The notes under the pieces were generated by a model, which saw only the letters and a program-made list of their open reading frames with translations, was not told the origin of the DNA and did no database searches. Of a DNA stretch of 23,793 nucleotides, positions 1 through 9,139 are shown piece after piece (the first letter of the stretch is position 1; each line of letters begins with the position of its first letter). The position numbers and the translations under genes are program-made. This DNA comes from Saccoglossus kowalevskii (lineage: Eukaryota; Hemichordata; Enteropneusta; Harrimaniidae): the NCBI RefSeq assembly GCF_000003605.2, contig NW_003138332.1:55177-78969 (forward strand). Direction: 5' to 3'.

Positions 1-100
1 AACCCTACACGACTACAGTCAGTCTTTAGATATGAATGCTCGTTTCTTTAGTTTCAACCAAATATTCGTTCACAGACTAAATAAAACAACTATTTAGAGT

Positions 101-155
101 AACCTGGTGGCTGAGTGCGTCCGCGACTCGACAGAATGGGTGGTCGATTTCAAAA
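101..155 (+). repeat. tRNA-like box A / box B pair, possible SINE head
   Basis: An internal RNA polymerase III promoter-like pair is visible. TGGCTGAGTGC at 108-118 matches 10 of 11 positions of the box A consensus TRGCNNAGYGG. TGGTCGATTTC at 141-151 is a degraded box B (about 8 of 11). The 33-base spacing is right for a tRNA or tRNA-derived SINE. I could not fold a convincing acceptor stem or anticodon arm, so this is more likely a SINE head or tRNA pseudogene than a functional tRNA. It could be chance. Confidence 0.3.
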
Positions 156-159
156 TACA

Positions 160-656
160 TATCTTACAATACATGTACGGATACCAAAATCGAAGCCGAT
201 ATAGTAACACGGTCTTGTCATATTGTTGTCATTACAGAGTTAAATGTTTTTTTTCACAGTTTTATTAACATGCATCGTTAAATTGTTAGTCATCTATGTA
301 CGTGGCATAAGAAAACACTTATTTGACTAAACCTATTTAAAACTACGGGGTATTTGTGACTTACATACGGAATAGTACGTGTAATTACGTGGCCAATTAC
401 TTAACTACATTTTTCAGCAGTTAATTACATCAAAACGTACTACAAAGAGTAAAATTAATTGTTTGTAACAACCAACTATTTATCAATAGAAACGGAAATG
501 GACTACGTTGTGTAAGGTGACGTTACTGATGTGAAATGTTGCAAATGATACTCTCAAACTATGTTTACGTGTCTATTCGGAAAGGTACATTGAACACTGT
601 ACATTTCACTCAAGGGAATGCCCTGTCTATAATTCTGGTAAGTACTTCATTAATAT
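160..656. other. Intergenic, no gene seen
   Basis: AT-rich unique-looking sequence with many TACGTA/ACGT words. Both strands carry frequent stops. TTTATT at 261-266 reads AATAAA on the minus strand and could be the poly(A) signal of the minus-strand GPCR that ends at 657, but it lies about 390 bases past that stop. Confidence 0.5.
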
Positions 657-1618
657 TTAATACGTGTTTACTCCATTAAAAGGTTGATCATATGGTTCAA
701 TACTGTTGTTGAAACGTCGAATGACTTTTCTGTAAGCTCTACGGAGGTCACCATTGCAAGCGTATATAAAAGGCGAAGTAATACCGTATGTTAAAGTTAT
801 ACATCTGCTAACGTACACCATCGTTATCAAATCACTAACTGAGAAATGTACGAATTCAAAAATTATTAAACGAACAATAAGTTGTGGTAACAACATAATT
901 AAAAATAGCAAAACAATTTTAACACTTTCAGAAATAGATCGAATTTCACCTTTCGTCAACACTGGTGTTGCTACATTGGAATTGCCTAAATTAGCGATGC
1001 GATGATTCTGCTCTCGAACAACTGCAATGATTTTACCATTCGTATACAAGAGAACCATCAACACCAGCGTTATTAGTATTAAATAGAATATTTTCGCGGC
1101 CACTTCGGATATGTCCATTAACTGATCGATGAAACAGAATTCAGCTTTATTTCTCACGACTGGATAAAGTACAGTAATACAAGATATTACCCATGACAGA
1201 AGTATCGCTACTCGAATGTTTTCAGTTGTAAACATATTGAGATATGCAAATGGTGACATATATACACATATTTTTCAATTGACATTATAATAGTACCACA
1301 GCATAACTGCATCAGAATAATATTAACCGATGCCGTTATAAAAACTGTACATGTGAATCTTGTAAAATAACTAGGATCGACCAGAAAGACCAAATGTAAC
1401 AGCCCAACGATACCAAGATTGGTGTTACCAGCGGCAAGATTCAACACAAACGAGTTGTGTATAGTGTAAAGTTTGTTATTCAATATGGTAATTATAATGA
1501 ATAAATTTCCAAATATGGTACATAAAGACTCTAACGTGAGCACCACACCGAAGATGCTTCTTAACACATCAGACATATGGAGTTTAAATTCTTCAACATG
1601 GAAGGTAGAGTTAGTCAT
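657..1618 (-). pseudogene. Class A (rhodopsin-family) GPCR, one apparent frameshift
   Basis: This is a single-exon seven-TM receptor read on the minus strand. The chosen start (1618) gives MTNSTFH with an N-glycosylation sequon; an upstream in-frame ATG at 1693 adds 25 less receptor-like residues. Frame 1 carries TM1 (FGNLFIIITIL, N1.50), TM2 (NLAAGN) and TM3 with the disulfide Cys and a DRY-box variant EKYVYICH. It then stops. A second frame (stop at 657) continues with TM4 (ILLSWV), an ECL2 Cys, TM5, TM6 (MLLPQL) and TM7 (SPFIYAC, for NPxxY), then a basic helix 8 (RRAYRKVIRR). The frames meet at about 1245-1255, consistent with a 1-base deletion just after the EKY motif. Key positions are unusual: D2.50 is N, N7.49 is S and CWxP is missing. 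The ligand is unknown; it looks like an orphan amine/melatonin-type receptor. Otherwise intact, so it may be a fresh pseudogene or an assembly error. Confidence 0.75.
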
Positions 1619-1693
1619 CTTCAGCGTTACTTTATTTTGTTGTAAAATCCAACGCTTCACACCTGTATACAAACTCTGATTACACATCAACAC

Positions 1694-2310
1694 GTATCGT
1701 CGTTCGTATAAGTTCGTAGCAGTGTCCGTATTAAATCGGTTGCATTAAATAATGATGTCGATGAGTAAATTTTATCCAAGTGTATGTGGTAATTCGCCGA
1801 CTGGGAAAGGAGTCAGTGGTTTGAAATTACGACCATCAATCCGGTTTATTGTCCGATGTGTCTGCAATTATTGAAAACGAATCGTTAGAAAAGTGGAAAA
1901 TAAAGAACGTGGGGTTCTCGGTGACAATTCTGATTACAGAAAAGTAACTCTGATATAGTGTTTCAACGAATACGGTTTATAGTCCGTCGTTCAGATAACA
2001 CCAGGCGTGAACACCCAAAGATAGACGACCCAAAAGACAAAGCGGGGATGTCAAAATATGATACTGGCCGCAGATGAAAGTAACATGGGTATACGAAAAA
2101 TGCCTTTGATTATTTGTTTAACGCGTACACACACTGCATAACATATATTGTGTAAATAACACACATATTCGTAATATGAGGGCGACTAATTCAATATTCC
2201 TGTAGTGAAACGAGATAAGTAATTCAAATGAATCCTTCCATTAACACTAATCCGAATGATCTACGTAAATATATACTTTACCTTGTCACTGCTGAGAAGT
2301 GTCATGTCAC
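1694..2310. other. Intergenic, upstream of the GPCR
   Basis: This stretch would hold the receptor's promoter and 5' UTR. It is relatively CpG-rich for the window. I see no clear TATA box, repeat or coding exon. Confidence 0.4.
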
Positions 2311-2531
2311 AGTTATCGAGCAAACTTTGCAAGAAATGCTGGCATTGGAAAGATTTATCCCATATGACAAGATTGTTATATAACTGAAACGTCATGATCG
2401 TGGCCAATTAAACAACTGATTTGTTGAAGTTGAAGTGTTGAACAATAAATCCATGAAATACGGGATCGTTTTTAATCATCTAAAGAATCCTTATATTCGA
2501 ACTAGAGGCGTCTATATATGTGGACAATAGA
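2311..2531 (+). repeat. Dispersed repeat A, copy 1
   Basis: About 220 bases match 19926-20150 in the same orientation with small indels. Shared landmarks include ATCGAGCAAACTTTGCAAGA, CATATGACAAGATTGTTAT, GAAACGTCATGATCGT, GTTGAACAATAAATCCAT and ACTAGAGGCGTCT. This copy has about 20 extra bases after the AAGA landmark and lacks about 20 bases near its 3' end relative to the other. No coding potential is seen. It could be a non-autonomous transposon or part of a duplicated segment. Confidence 0.8.
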
Positions 2532-3299
2532 ATCGCAATATTTTTGGTTATTAGCAAGACGGATATAGCTTTGGGGAGTTTACACGCGCGTACTAATAAA
2601 TACTCTACCCTAATTACTCTATTTACCCTAAACACTCGACTTAACGACCAAAATGGCCCAAAGCGAGGAAACTTCTCAAACGATTTTAAAGACATTGATG
2701 TCTTGGAAAGCATTAATAATCATAAAGAGTTCACGAGTATTTCAGTCACGATATAACAATCTTCGGATGAGAAAATGCAAATAGTTTGAGGAAAGAAAAT
2801 TGCTAAAACATATAAACTTTTACATTTTTGTAGATATCCCGATTATTTCTAGTTTCTCACTACTCTCTTATAAGATAGGCGCAGTACCATTACCTTGAAG
2901 ACTAGATTGTTGTTAACAGCTGTGATTCGTATGGATTATTACTACTATTGACTATGGAACTACTATTGACAACATATTCTAAGATGATACTCTTTCATAT
3001 TCCGGTATTCTTGAATTTCCTAATCTTTATTATCCACACATTAATAAAATTTCTCCAATTGATAACATCGGATATTCAAACAGGTTCAACACATCGTGTT
3101 TTTTTATTAATCTGCGCCACCATAGAGCGTGTTCGCAACTTCTTATTCAGTTAATTGTTCATATTTGATATACAAAGTCGAATGGATCGGGAGTAAACGT
3201 GGTTTCCTATAGGTTTACACAAACTAATGTTTAATGGCTGTCAAATGGATTAAAAAATCTGAACGTAGGGCAACGCACAGGTAACTTGTTTAGCACCAG
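2532..3299. other. Intergenic, no supported gene
   Basis: AT-rich sequence. Short open frames on both strands are low-complexity or hydrophobic and match no family I recognise. A small direct repeat, ACTACTATTGAC, occurs twice around 2940-2972. A short hydrophobic frame at 2948-3154 has no supporting splice or start context. Confidence 0.4.
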
Positions 3300-3510
3300 G
3301 TTTACACACGTGCCAATCAGTGGATTATATGACTTATCCATGTGGCTTTTGTTAGTATTCGTCAGTGTTGTTCTGTCTACTGTAACGGACATTTTTGTCA
3401 AAAAACCAGGAACCGAACCGGAACGTAAAATTAAAAATATTTGGGCATGCCTTTCTTGCCAGGGTTCGAAAAGCATTTTGTATTACGTACCCAATAGAGC
3501 TCCAAAATAG
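3300..3510 (+). other. Candidate exon fragment, nicotinic-receptor-like M3 segment
   Basis: A possible acceptor (AGCACCAG at about 3292-3299) precedes an open frame that begins FTHVPISGLYDL. It continues with about 20 hydrophobic residues and then a KKPGTEP linker. In nicotinic-type Cys-loop receptors the M2-M3 loop and M3 read VPxxGxY, a hydrophobic helix and then a Pro about 32 residues on; the same spacing is seen here. No M1, M2 or Cys-loop is found nearby, and the frame ends at 3510 without a clear donor. This may be chance similarity or a lone decayed exon. Function is not established. Confidence 0.2.
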
Positions 3511-4033
3511 TGTAACACATTTGGTTATAATGTTGTTGCTACTGTATATGCCAAATAAAAATCCTGATTCATAACATGCATGCAGAAATACTTTGCCAGT
3601 GTTTTGAATACAGTAGGGCGTTGTTATCGCTGCGACCACTATATTAAATTAATACACATTTGGGTCGTTAACAATTAATACGAACCTTACAACATAATTT
3701 ATCGTATACGAATATATTCCCCTACTATGAAGTTATATGCAACAATACAAAGTAGACTAAATTCTATGATCTGGGCTTCATTTATACTGTGGACATTTTC
3801 GGCATTGGGGGGGGGGGGTACTTTTTAGCAATAGGTTTTAATACACTAAAATTGGCAGACTCCACGCAGGGGTTAGAAAAAAAAACGTTGAAAAGCATAT
3901 GCAAGTCGAGAAAATACTTTTTCTTTTGACGCACAAAACCACATTTGTCGCAAACAGACAAAAGCAAATCCGAAACCTCGTCTGAAGTTATTATTATGTC
4001 ATTTCAAATAGTCAGCAATTATATAGCTTGTTA
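3511..4033. other. Intergenic with a G12 tract
   Basis: No gene seen. A run of 12 G lies at 3807-3818. The 61-residue minus-strand frame across this tract owes its PPPP stretch to the homopolymer, so I do not call it. Confidence 0.4.
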
Positions 4034-4890
4034 TGAAAAGAATATGTACATTGTAAGTATTACAGCATTATGAAATTAATACGTACCTCGTAACGATTAC
4101 ACTATGACATAAATATGTATCTAGTTAGGATTACACCATTATAATGCATCCGAACGTTGTAATGATTGCACTATCATGTAATGAATACGTATATGTCATT
4201 ATGAAATTAATACGTACCTCGTAACGATTACACTATGACATAAATACGTATCTAGTTAGGATTACACCATTATAATGCATACGAACGTTGTAATGATTGC
4301 ACTATCATGTAATGAATACGTATATGTCATTATGAAATTAATACGTACCTCGTAACGATTACACTATGAAATAAATACGTATCTAGTTAGGATTACACCA
4401 TTATAATGCATACGAACGCTGTAATGATTGCACTATCATGTAATGAATACGTACATGTCATTATGAAATTAATACGTACCTCGTAACGATTACACTATGA
4501 AATAAATACGTATCTAGTTAGGATTACACCATTATAATGCATACGAACGTTGTAATGATTGCACTATCATGTAATGAATACGTATATGTCATTATGAAAT
4601 TAATACGTACCTCGTAACGATTACACTATGAAATAAATACGTATCTAGTTAGGATTACACCATTATAATGCATACGAACGTTGTAATGATTGCACTATCA
4701 TGTAATGAATACGTATATGTCATTATGAAATTAATACGTACCTTGTAACGATTACACTATTATGAAATAAATACGTACTAATTATTACATACGAAATAGG
4801 TATACACATTGTAACGATTACATTATATGAAATGAATGCTATTTTTACTTACTTCACTACAAAATGAATATATATTTAGTATTGATTACA
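4034..4890. repeat. Higher-order satellite, 131-bp unit built from ~25-37-bp submonomers
   Basis: The landmark TGAAATTAATACGTACC starts at 4071, 4202, 4333, 4464, 4595 and 4726, an exact 131-base period. There are five nearly identical full units and a sixth that decays. Each unit splits into four related submonomers of 34, 37, 35 and 25 bases. Three of them share ATGAAAT-like starts and most share ATACGTA and a GTAACGATTACACTAT-type end. Diverged single submonomers flank the array on both sides (from 4034, and 4756 to about 4890), as expected if the 131-mer arose from an older ~35-bp array. No open frame is maintained. Confidence 0.92.
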
Positions 4891-4924
4891 GCATTAACTA
4901 AATAAATAATCACTTCACATATTA

Positions 4925-5291
4925 ATGAAGGGAGTTGAGTTTATTTTAGCTTTATTTTAGTCTTATTTTTATCTTATTTCTGTTCTTACTTGTATAGTCA
5001 GTCAACTAGCTTTTATTATATTTATTTGAGCCCATTTCTGTATTGCATTGTTTTATTGCTTTGTATTAGATTTGTCTTTTGTTTACTATACACGTTATTA
5101 CACTTATTTAAGCTTTATTCTAGTTTTATCTATTTTATTTGTATTTATTATAGTCTTTTAGCTATTTTATTATCTTTATTTTAGCTCATTACTGTAATGC
5201 ATTGTTTTACGTTTTGTATTTGTCTTTTATTTACCATACTGAACCTAAGGATAGTTTGGTAGTGTAATAAAGTTACTATTATTATTATTAT
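4925..5291 (+). repeat. T-rich repeat ending in a retroposon-like (ATT)n tail
   Basis: The region is dominated by TTTATTTTAG-type words. A segment is internally duplicated: ATTGCATTGTTTTATTGC with TTGTCTTTTGTTTAC around 5041-5090, and ATGCATTGTTTTACG with TTGTCTTTTATTTAC around 5198-5235. It ends AATAAAGTTACTATT then (ATT)n at about 5275-5291, which resembles the 3' terminus of a SINE or LINE. The open frame at 4990-5184 is a by-product of the T-richness. Confidence 0.45.
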
Positions 5292-5517
5292 GAAAACAAA
5301 TACTGTGAAATACACAAACGTAGATTTTTGTTTTTAAATAAGTGTTTGTCCAATGGAAAAATAACAAAACGTACATAATATAGGATTTTTGGAAATGTGT
5401 TAATGATCTTCCTAAACCGCTGAATTTAAACATAATATACCATAATTTATTAGACCCTTTATATACCCAAGTCCTGTGACGTCCTTGTTGCTTCCAAATA
5501 CTTTAATTTCACGTTCT

Positions 5518-5543
5518 GGTTCCGGTTCCGGTTCCGGTTCCGG
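5518..5543. repeat. (GGTTCC)n microsatellite
   Basis: A little over four uninterrupted GGTTCC units. On the minus strand it would encode an Arg-Asn repeat, which explains a spurious short frame there. Confidence 0.95.
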
Positions 5544-5654
5544 ATTTTTTGGACAACCAACGGACATAGGATATCAATACCTGGCAAACAGATTAGATTC
5601 TCAACGCAACGCAACGCACCAATATACTTATGGGGTGAGATCACCGCCAAAATA

Positions 5655-5875
5655 GAATTATTTCAACATTACGTCAATATTTTACAATTATTTCATTATT
5701 TCACAATTAATTCATCATTATTTCACTATCTTGCAATTATTTCGCCATTATTTCATTGTCTTGCAATTATTTCATCAATATTTTGCAATTACTTCACCAT
5801 TATTTCATCGTTACCTTGCAATTATTTTTCATTGTTTCACAATTATTTTGCCATTATTTCATCAATATTTTACAT
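5655..5875. repeat. Degenerate AT-rich minisatellite
   Basis: Repeating words CAATTATTTCA, CCATTATTTCAT and CAATATTTTG alternate with a basic period of about 16-18 bases, often paired to about 34. The copies are diverged, so the array is old. No gene is present. Confidence 0.85.
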
Positions 5876-6055
5876 GGAAAATATAACTATTAGGACATAT
5901 CTTTAATTTTAGATGACATTTTTTTAGATATTCAAGTTGCTGTGATATGGTTTGGTGTGTGTGAATGTATGTGATTGTGGAATATTTGATTGAATAACAA
6001 CCATTTGCATAAATCCAATATGACCGTCAAAATAGTATCATTTAAATATGCAACC
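5876..6055. other. AT-rich spacer
   Basis: No gene or repeat unit recognised. A sharp rise in GC at about 6056 marks the left edge of the retroelement. Confidence 0.5.
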
Positions 6056-6859
6056 TTGGGTGGCCTCTCGGAGTCTGTTGCTTGTGATGATTCATTGAGC
6101 CACGCCGTGGGGTGAGGGGGAACATCGATCCTAGTGACCCGACGTGGTGGGACACCACACAGCTAAGCGGGATATTCTGCAGTGTCATCTGGCTCTCGTG
6201 GCAAGGGCTTCCTCTGTACAGCGGAATGCATTTTGGCTGTTTTCACTGGGCGGACCACCGCCTCAGTTACGCAGGCTGGATCTTCCCCACCCTCATCTTT
6301 TTTGAGGATGCAAGGAGCAGTCTCGGTGCTTCAGGATTCCACTGACCAGTTGGTACAAGTGAGACACGCGAGCCAGTTTGGCTTCTGCCAAGGGCAAGCA
6401 GTCAAGGACCGACCAAAGTCGGCACCCACTGGCCAGAAGCAGCCGGGATGCGTTCTGGCTCTTCTGGGGGATGGAAGAGTGGTGACGCAGCCCCAGGAAG
6501 GAGGGACCAGTTGGTGGTCCCCCCTCTTCCTCAGGGTCGCCTACCCAGCTCGCAGGGGAAGCAGGTTTTATGCTCCCGCTTGCGTCAAGGAGGATGGGCT
6601 TATGTATGGCGGGAGGCAGAGTTAGACTTCTACAGGCCTCACAGAGTCTCACCTCAGCGAAGAAGAGATCACCCCAATTTGGAACCGCCGAACCCACACA
6701 TCTATTTCGCACTGATTGCGCCGGTGTATTCTGGTTCGGAGATGGCACGGAACCGATCCCTGAACTCTCCAGGTGGCGATACACAGTCCAATCTCCATCC
6801 CCCTGGCACCAGCCCCCGTTGAGGCACTACCTGGAGACCCCCACAAAGCGGGAGCAATT

Positions 6860-7310
6860 CGACTTGCAAGTATTGGTGGTTCCAAAGACTACAACTGAGA
6901 CTACAGGTGGCTGTGCCCCGTTCGGGACTTAAGCAGAATAAATCAGTATGAGCTTCCTGGAAACGCCGAGCACCATATTATTTTCCGTGCTCTGTTTCTA
7001 CTGGTTAGCCTCACTAGATTTGAGCGATACTTACCTGCACATACCGATACACCCAGTGAGTCAGCGACTCCCTCGATTCACTTAGTTGGGCCAAGTAGTC
7101 GAGCGTGGGGTGCTCCCCTTCAAGTTTTGCATGGCTCCATAGATATTCACCAGAGTGTGGAAACAGGTGGTGCTACTGCTGCGCCAGTACACATTACATC
7201 GGTACACACCAACGTGTACATAGATGGCTGGTTGCTACACAACCCAACAAGGGGTAGTTAGTCAAACAGTAAGGCTAACACCAGATTTTCTAGACCAGTT
7301 GTGCTTCCTA
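6860..7310 (+). pseudogene. DIRS reverse transcriptase remnant
   Basis: Reads, over several frames: VVPK near 6878 (fingers), LETPSTILFSV near 6957-6989, then WLASLDLSDTYLHIPIHP from 7002. This last motif contains the first catalytic Asp of RT motif A. LPFKFCMAP and IFTRVWKQV follow at about 7115-7170. The catalytic box, normally YLDD, reads YIDG at 7217-7228, so the second catalytic Asp is lost. Stops occur after PRFT, inside the FCMAP region and before the YIDG frame. Clearly inactive. Confidence 0.85.
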
Positions 7311-7559
7311 GTAGGCCCGTTGCCTAAATGACCGAGTCAAATGCCTAGTCAGCATTCCCTCTGTGTCCCTCCGAGAACTAATGCGAATCATCAGATTGAT
7401 GTTAGCGGTTCGCAGGGTAGTTCCCCCAGGCCACATTATGCAGCTGCCCATTTCAGCCCACTTTTGTTGCTCTCTTATGGGAACTTGAAAGGTGAGTAAC
7501 ACTCACGGACCAAGCGAGGGATGCCTTACCCTGCTGGTCGACAATTGCTAACCTCAGGC

Positions 7560-7910
7560 AGGGGGTCCCCTTAGACCCACTCGCCACGGCTATGTCTCTG
7601 GGAACGAATGCCTCCCTTACATGTTGGGGAGCGCACCAACAAGCCCAATGGAAAATATGACCCCTGCATTAGATTCAGGACTGCCATATCAACTGGCTTG
7701 AACTGAAAGAAGTGCACTTAGCACTACTTTCTACACAAGACCACAGAGTCTTGCTTCGCATGGACAACACAGCGGTGGTCTCCTATAGCTACAAGGAGGG
7801 GGTCAGATCCCCATCATTGTCAGTCCTAGCGGAGCAAATACAATGTGGAGCTAGCCGCACACCACCTTCCAGGGGCGAGAAACAGTCAAGCGGATGCCTT
7901 CTCGTGGTGG
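7560..7910 (+). pseudogene. DIRS RNase H remnant
   Basis: NASLTCWGAHQQAQW at about 7607-7650 aligns with the family's first catalytic motif (DASLxGWGAH), with the Asp replaced by Asn. WLELKEVHLAL at about 7694-7726 holds the catalytic Glu. VLLRMDNTAVVSY at about 7750-7790 holds the next Asp, followed by RSPSLSVLAEQI. HHLPGARNSQADAFS (about 7858-7905, another frame) is the final His/Asp motif. Stops and a frame change break the gene. Such a domain directly after the RT is normal for DIRS. Confidence 0.8.
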
Positions 7911-7984
7911 CTCCATCTCCAGAATGCGGAGTGGTGGATGACCCCAATGGGTAACCTCCAGACTGTTTCAGCGGTGAGACAGTC

Positions 7985-8140
7985 CAAGGTTAGACCTATT
8001 CATCACACCCCGGAACGCCAAGCTACCGACGTACACAACACTCCAAGAGCCTAGGCCAGGGACACTTTGTCGACCCCAGTGGACCCTCATGGACGTGTAC
8101 GCCTTTGCTCCCTTCCCGCTATTCACCGGGTATTGGAGAA
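7985..8140 (+). pseudogene. DIRS inter-domain (RNase H to recombinase) segment
   Basis: LDLFITPRNAKLPTY at about 7990-8034 and MDVYAFAPFPLFTGYW at about 8089-8136 match the conserved DLFATxxNxKLPxY ... DAYAFPPFPL block found between RNase H and tyrosine recombinase in DIRS/Ngaro polyproteins. This supports the class assignment independently of the RT. Confidence 0.75.
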
Positions 8141-8654
8141 ACTTTGACATGAGTGCATCTTTGACGTGGGTGGCGTCCATCGGGCCAAGCAAGGTCTGGT
8201 TTCCACTACTGTTTGAAATGTTAGTCGAAACACCAGGGGTGCTTCCGGACTTCCGGAACGGCTGTTCGAACCGGACGGAACACTGCCTTTGAGCCCAGCA
8301 GTGTACCACTCACACGCATCAAGGCTCTCAGTTGACTAACTTAGATTTTTTCTGAGTGGGATGCCAATATCCTGGCCAGGGCGAACAGGGATCCCACCAA
8401 CACACCCTACACTTCGAAATGACGTGCATACACTGATTGGTATATCGGAAGGGAGATCCATTCCATCCCTTTATTGGCCAGACAGTTGACTTTTCGTCCA
8501 TTGTTTGAACAAAATGGACTTGTCCTTTTAACGATTGTTGGCTATAGGTCAGCCTTGCCACCCCTCATTGGGATTCACTGGGATGAGGCTAGCTGGTTGT
8601 CCTACTATTGGGAGACTGTTTACTGTTTAATCAGAGGCCTAGACCCCGAACGAG

Positions 8655-8843
8655 GGAACCAACCAGTTACTTATCGGTTGTGTTGGCCGCTCTAAGCAGA
8701 CTGCCCTATGAGCCTCTCCGATCAGCACTACTCAAACTTTTGACGTGAAAACAGTCTTCTTACTCACCCTCGCCTCAGATAGGCGTCGGGCTGAACTAGA
8801 GGCCCTGTCCTTCTCGGACGGGTGTGTCGCTTTTATGGACAAT
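8655..8843 (+). pseudogene. Tyrosine recombinase, N-terminal part only
   Basis: LSVVLAALSRLPYEPLRS from about 8672, then after a frame break KTVFLLTLASDRRRAELEAL and SFSDG. This is the core-binding region and the box A segment (LAS-xxR-xxEL) with its Arg, as in DIRS recombinases. Box B (HxxR) and the Tyr are missing because element similarity ends at about 8845. The strand-transfer enzyme is therefore incomplete. Confidence 0.75.
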
Positions 8844-8875
8844 TAAGTTGTGACACGAATCGGGTTTCTCGACAG

Positions 8876-9112
8876 GAAGCAAATCCAGGACTCGAACCAC
8901 AACCGATCGTCATTCCTGTAATGACTGACAAGGAGACAGAACCTGAATTTCTCTTGAAGATAGTGAGATGCAACTGCTCCACAGACTGTTGCAGTCTCAG
9001 ATGTACCTGCAGAAAGCACAATCTTGAATGTTTTGCAGTTTGTGGTCAATGTCGAGGATCTGGATGCACAAATGTAGTTCAGATATCTGATGAAGATAGC
9101 GATGATGATTAG
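8876..9112 (+). CDS. Cys-rich CXC (tesmin/TSO1-like) 3'-terminal exon
   Basis: From a possible acceptor (TCTCGACAG ending at 8875) the frame encodes 78 residues to a TAG-type end at 9112. It has a hydrophobic lead-in (EFLLKIVRC), a ten-Cys core with spacing CxC-x3-CC-x3-CxC-x6-C-x3-C-x2-C-x4-C, and an acidic tail (DEDSDDD). This matches the Cys-rich C-terminal module seen at the end of many uncharacterised invertebrate and transposon-associated proteins, and resembles the zinc-binding, DNA-binding CXC fold. An AATAAA follows 19 bases after the stop. The frame is open to 8822, but that part overlaps the recombinase remnant. Upstream exons, if any, are not visible. It may be a host terminal exon or a captured or transposon-encoded domain. 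Confidence 0.6.
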   Translation, partial: EANPGLEPQPIVIPVMTDKETEPEFLLKIVRCNCSTDCCSLRCTCRKHNLECFAVCGQCRGSGCTNVVQISDEDSDDD

Positions 9113-9130
9113 CAATTACATTAATCAAAC

Positions 9131-9136
9131 AATAAA
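9131..9136 (+). terminator. Poly(A) signal AATAAA
   Basis: Canonical hexamer 19 bases past the stop of the CXC exon. A T/GT-rich stretch follows (about 9150-9180). Supports this as the gene's 3' end. Confidence 0.55.
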
Positions 9137-9139
9137 CTT

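Larger units (their letters stand above)
6056..8850 (+). mobile_element. Decayed DIRS-like (tyrosine-recombinase) retrotransposon
   Basis: A GC-richer block, sharply set off from its AT-rich flanks, holds remnants in DIRS order. These are a Gag-like Ser/Pro/Gln-rich region (about 6110-6830), RT (about 6860-7310), RNase H (about 7560-7910), a linker domain (about 7985-8140) and the start of a tyrosine recombinase (about 8655-8843). Each has multiple stops and frameshifts. No terminal inverted repeats were found, and the 3' end stops inside the recombinase gene, immediately before a Cys-rich exon. It shares RT signatures (METPSTIL-like, SLDLSD) with the minus-strand element at 15726-18747 but has diverged from it. 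Confidence 0.85.

Noticed and set aside
2480-2756. Overlapping frames on both strands of ~77 residues
   Set aside because: Partly within repeat A and antisense to each other; no recognisable features.
3231-3639. Two minus-strand frames opposite the nAChR-like segment
   Set aside because: Antisense shadows with no motif, signal peptide or splice context.
3782-3967. 61-residue minus-strand frame with PPPP
   Set aside because: The proline run is a translated G12 homopolymer; the rest is unrecognisable.
4034-4890. CRISPR-like regular repeats
   Set aside because: Units are contiguous 131-mers with no unique spacers, in a eukaryotic setting. It is a satellite.
4990-5184. 64-residue hydrophobic open frame
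   Set aside because: Arises from T-rich simple sequence; the residues Y/F/L/I/C simply reflect base composition.
5459-5650. Minus-strand frame with Arg-Asn repeats
   Set aside because: Translation of the GGTTCC microsatellite.
6293-6885. Overlapping long frames on both strands in the GC-rich left part of the first DIRS
   Set aside because: Shadows caused by GC-rich, stop-poor decayed gag/pol sequence.
8884-8900. Minus-strand sequence matching a tRNA box B (GGTTCGAGTCCTGG)
   Set aside because: No box A at a suitable distance, and the stretch is coding (NPGLEP) in the CXC exon; most likely coincidence.
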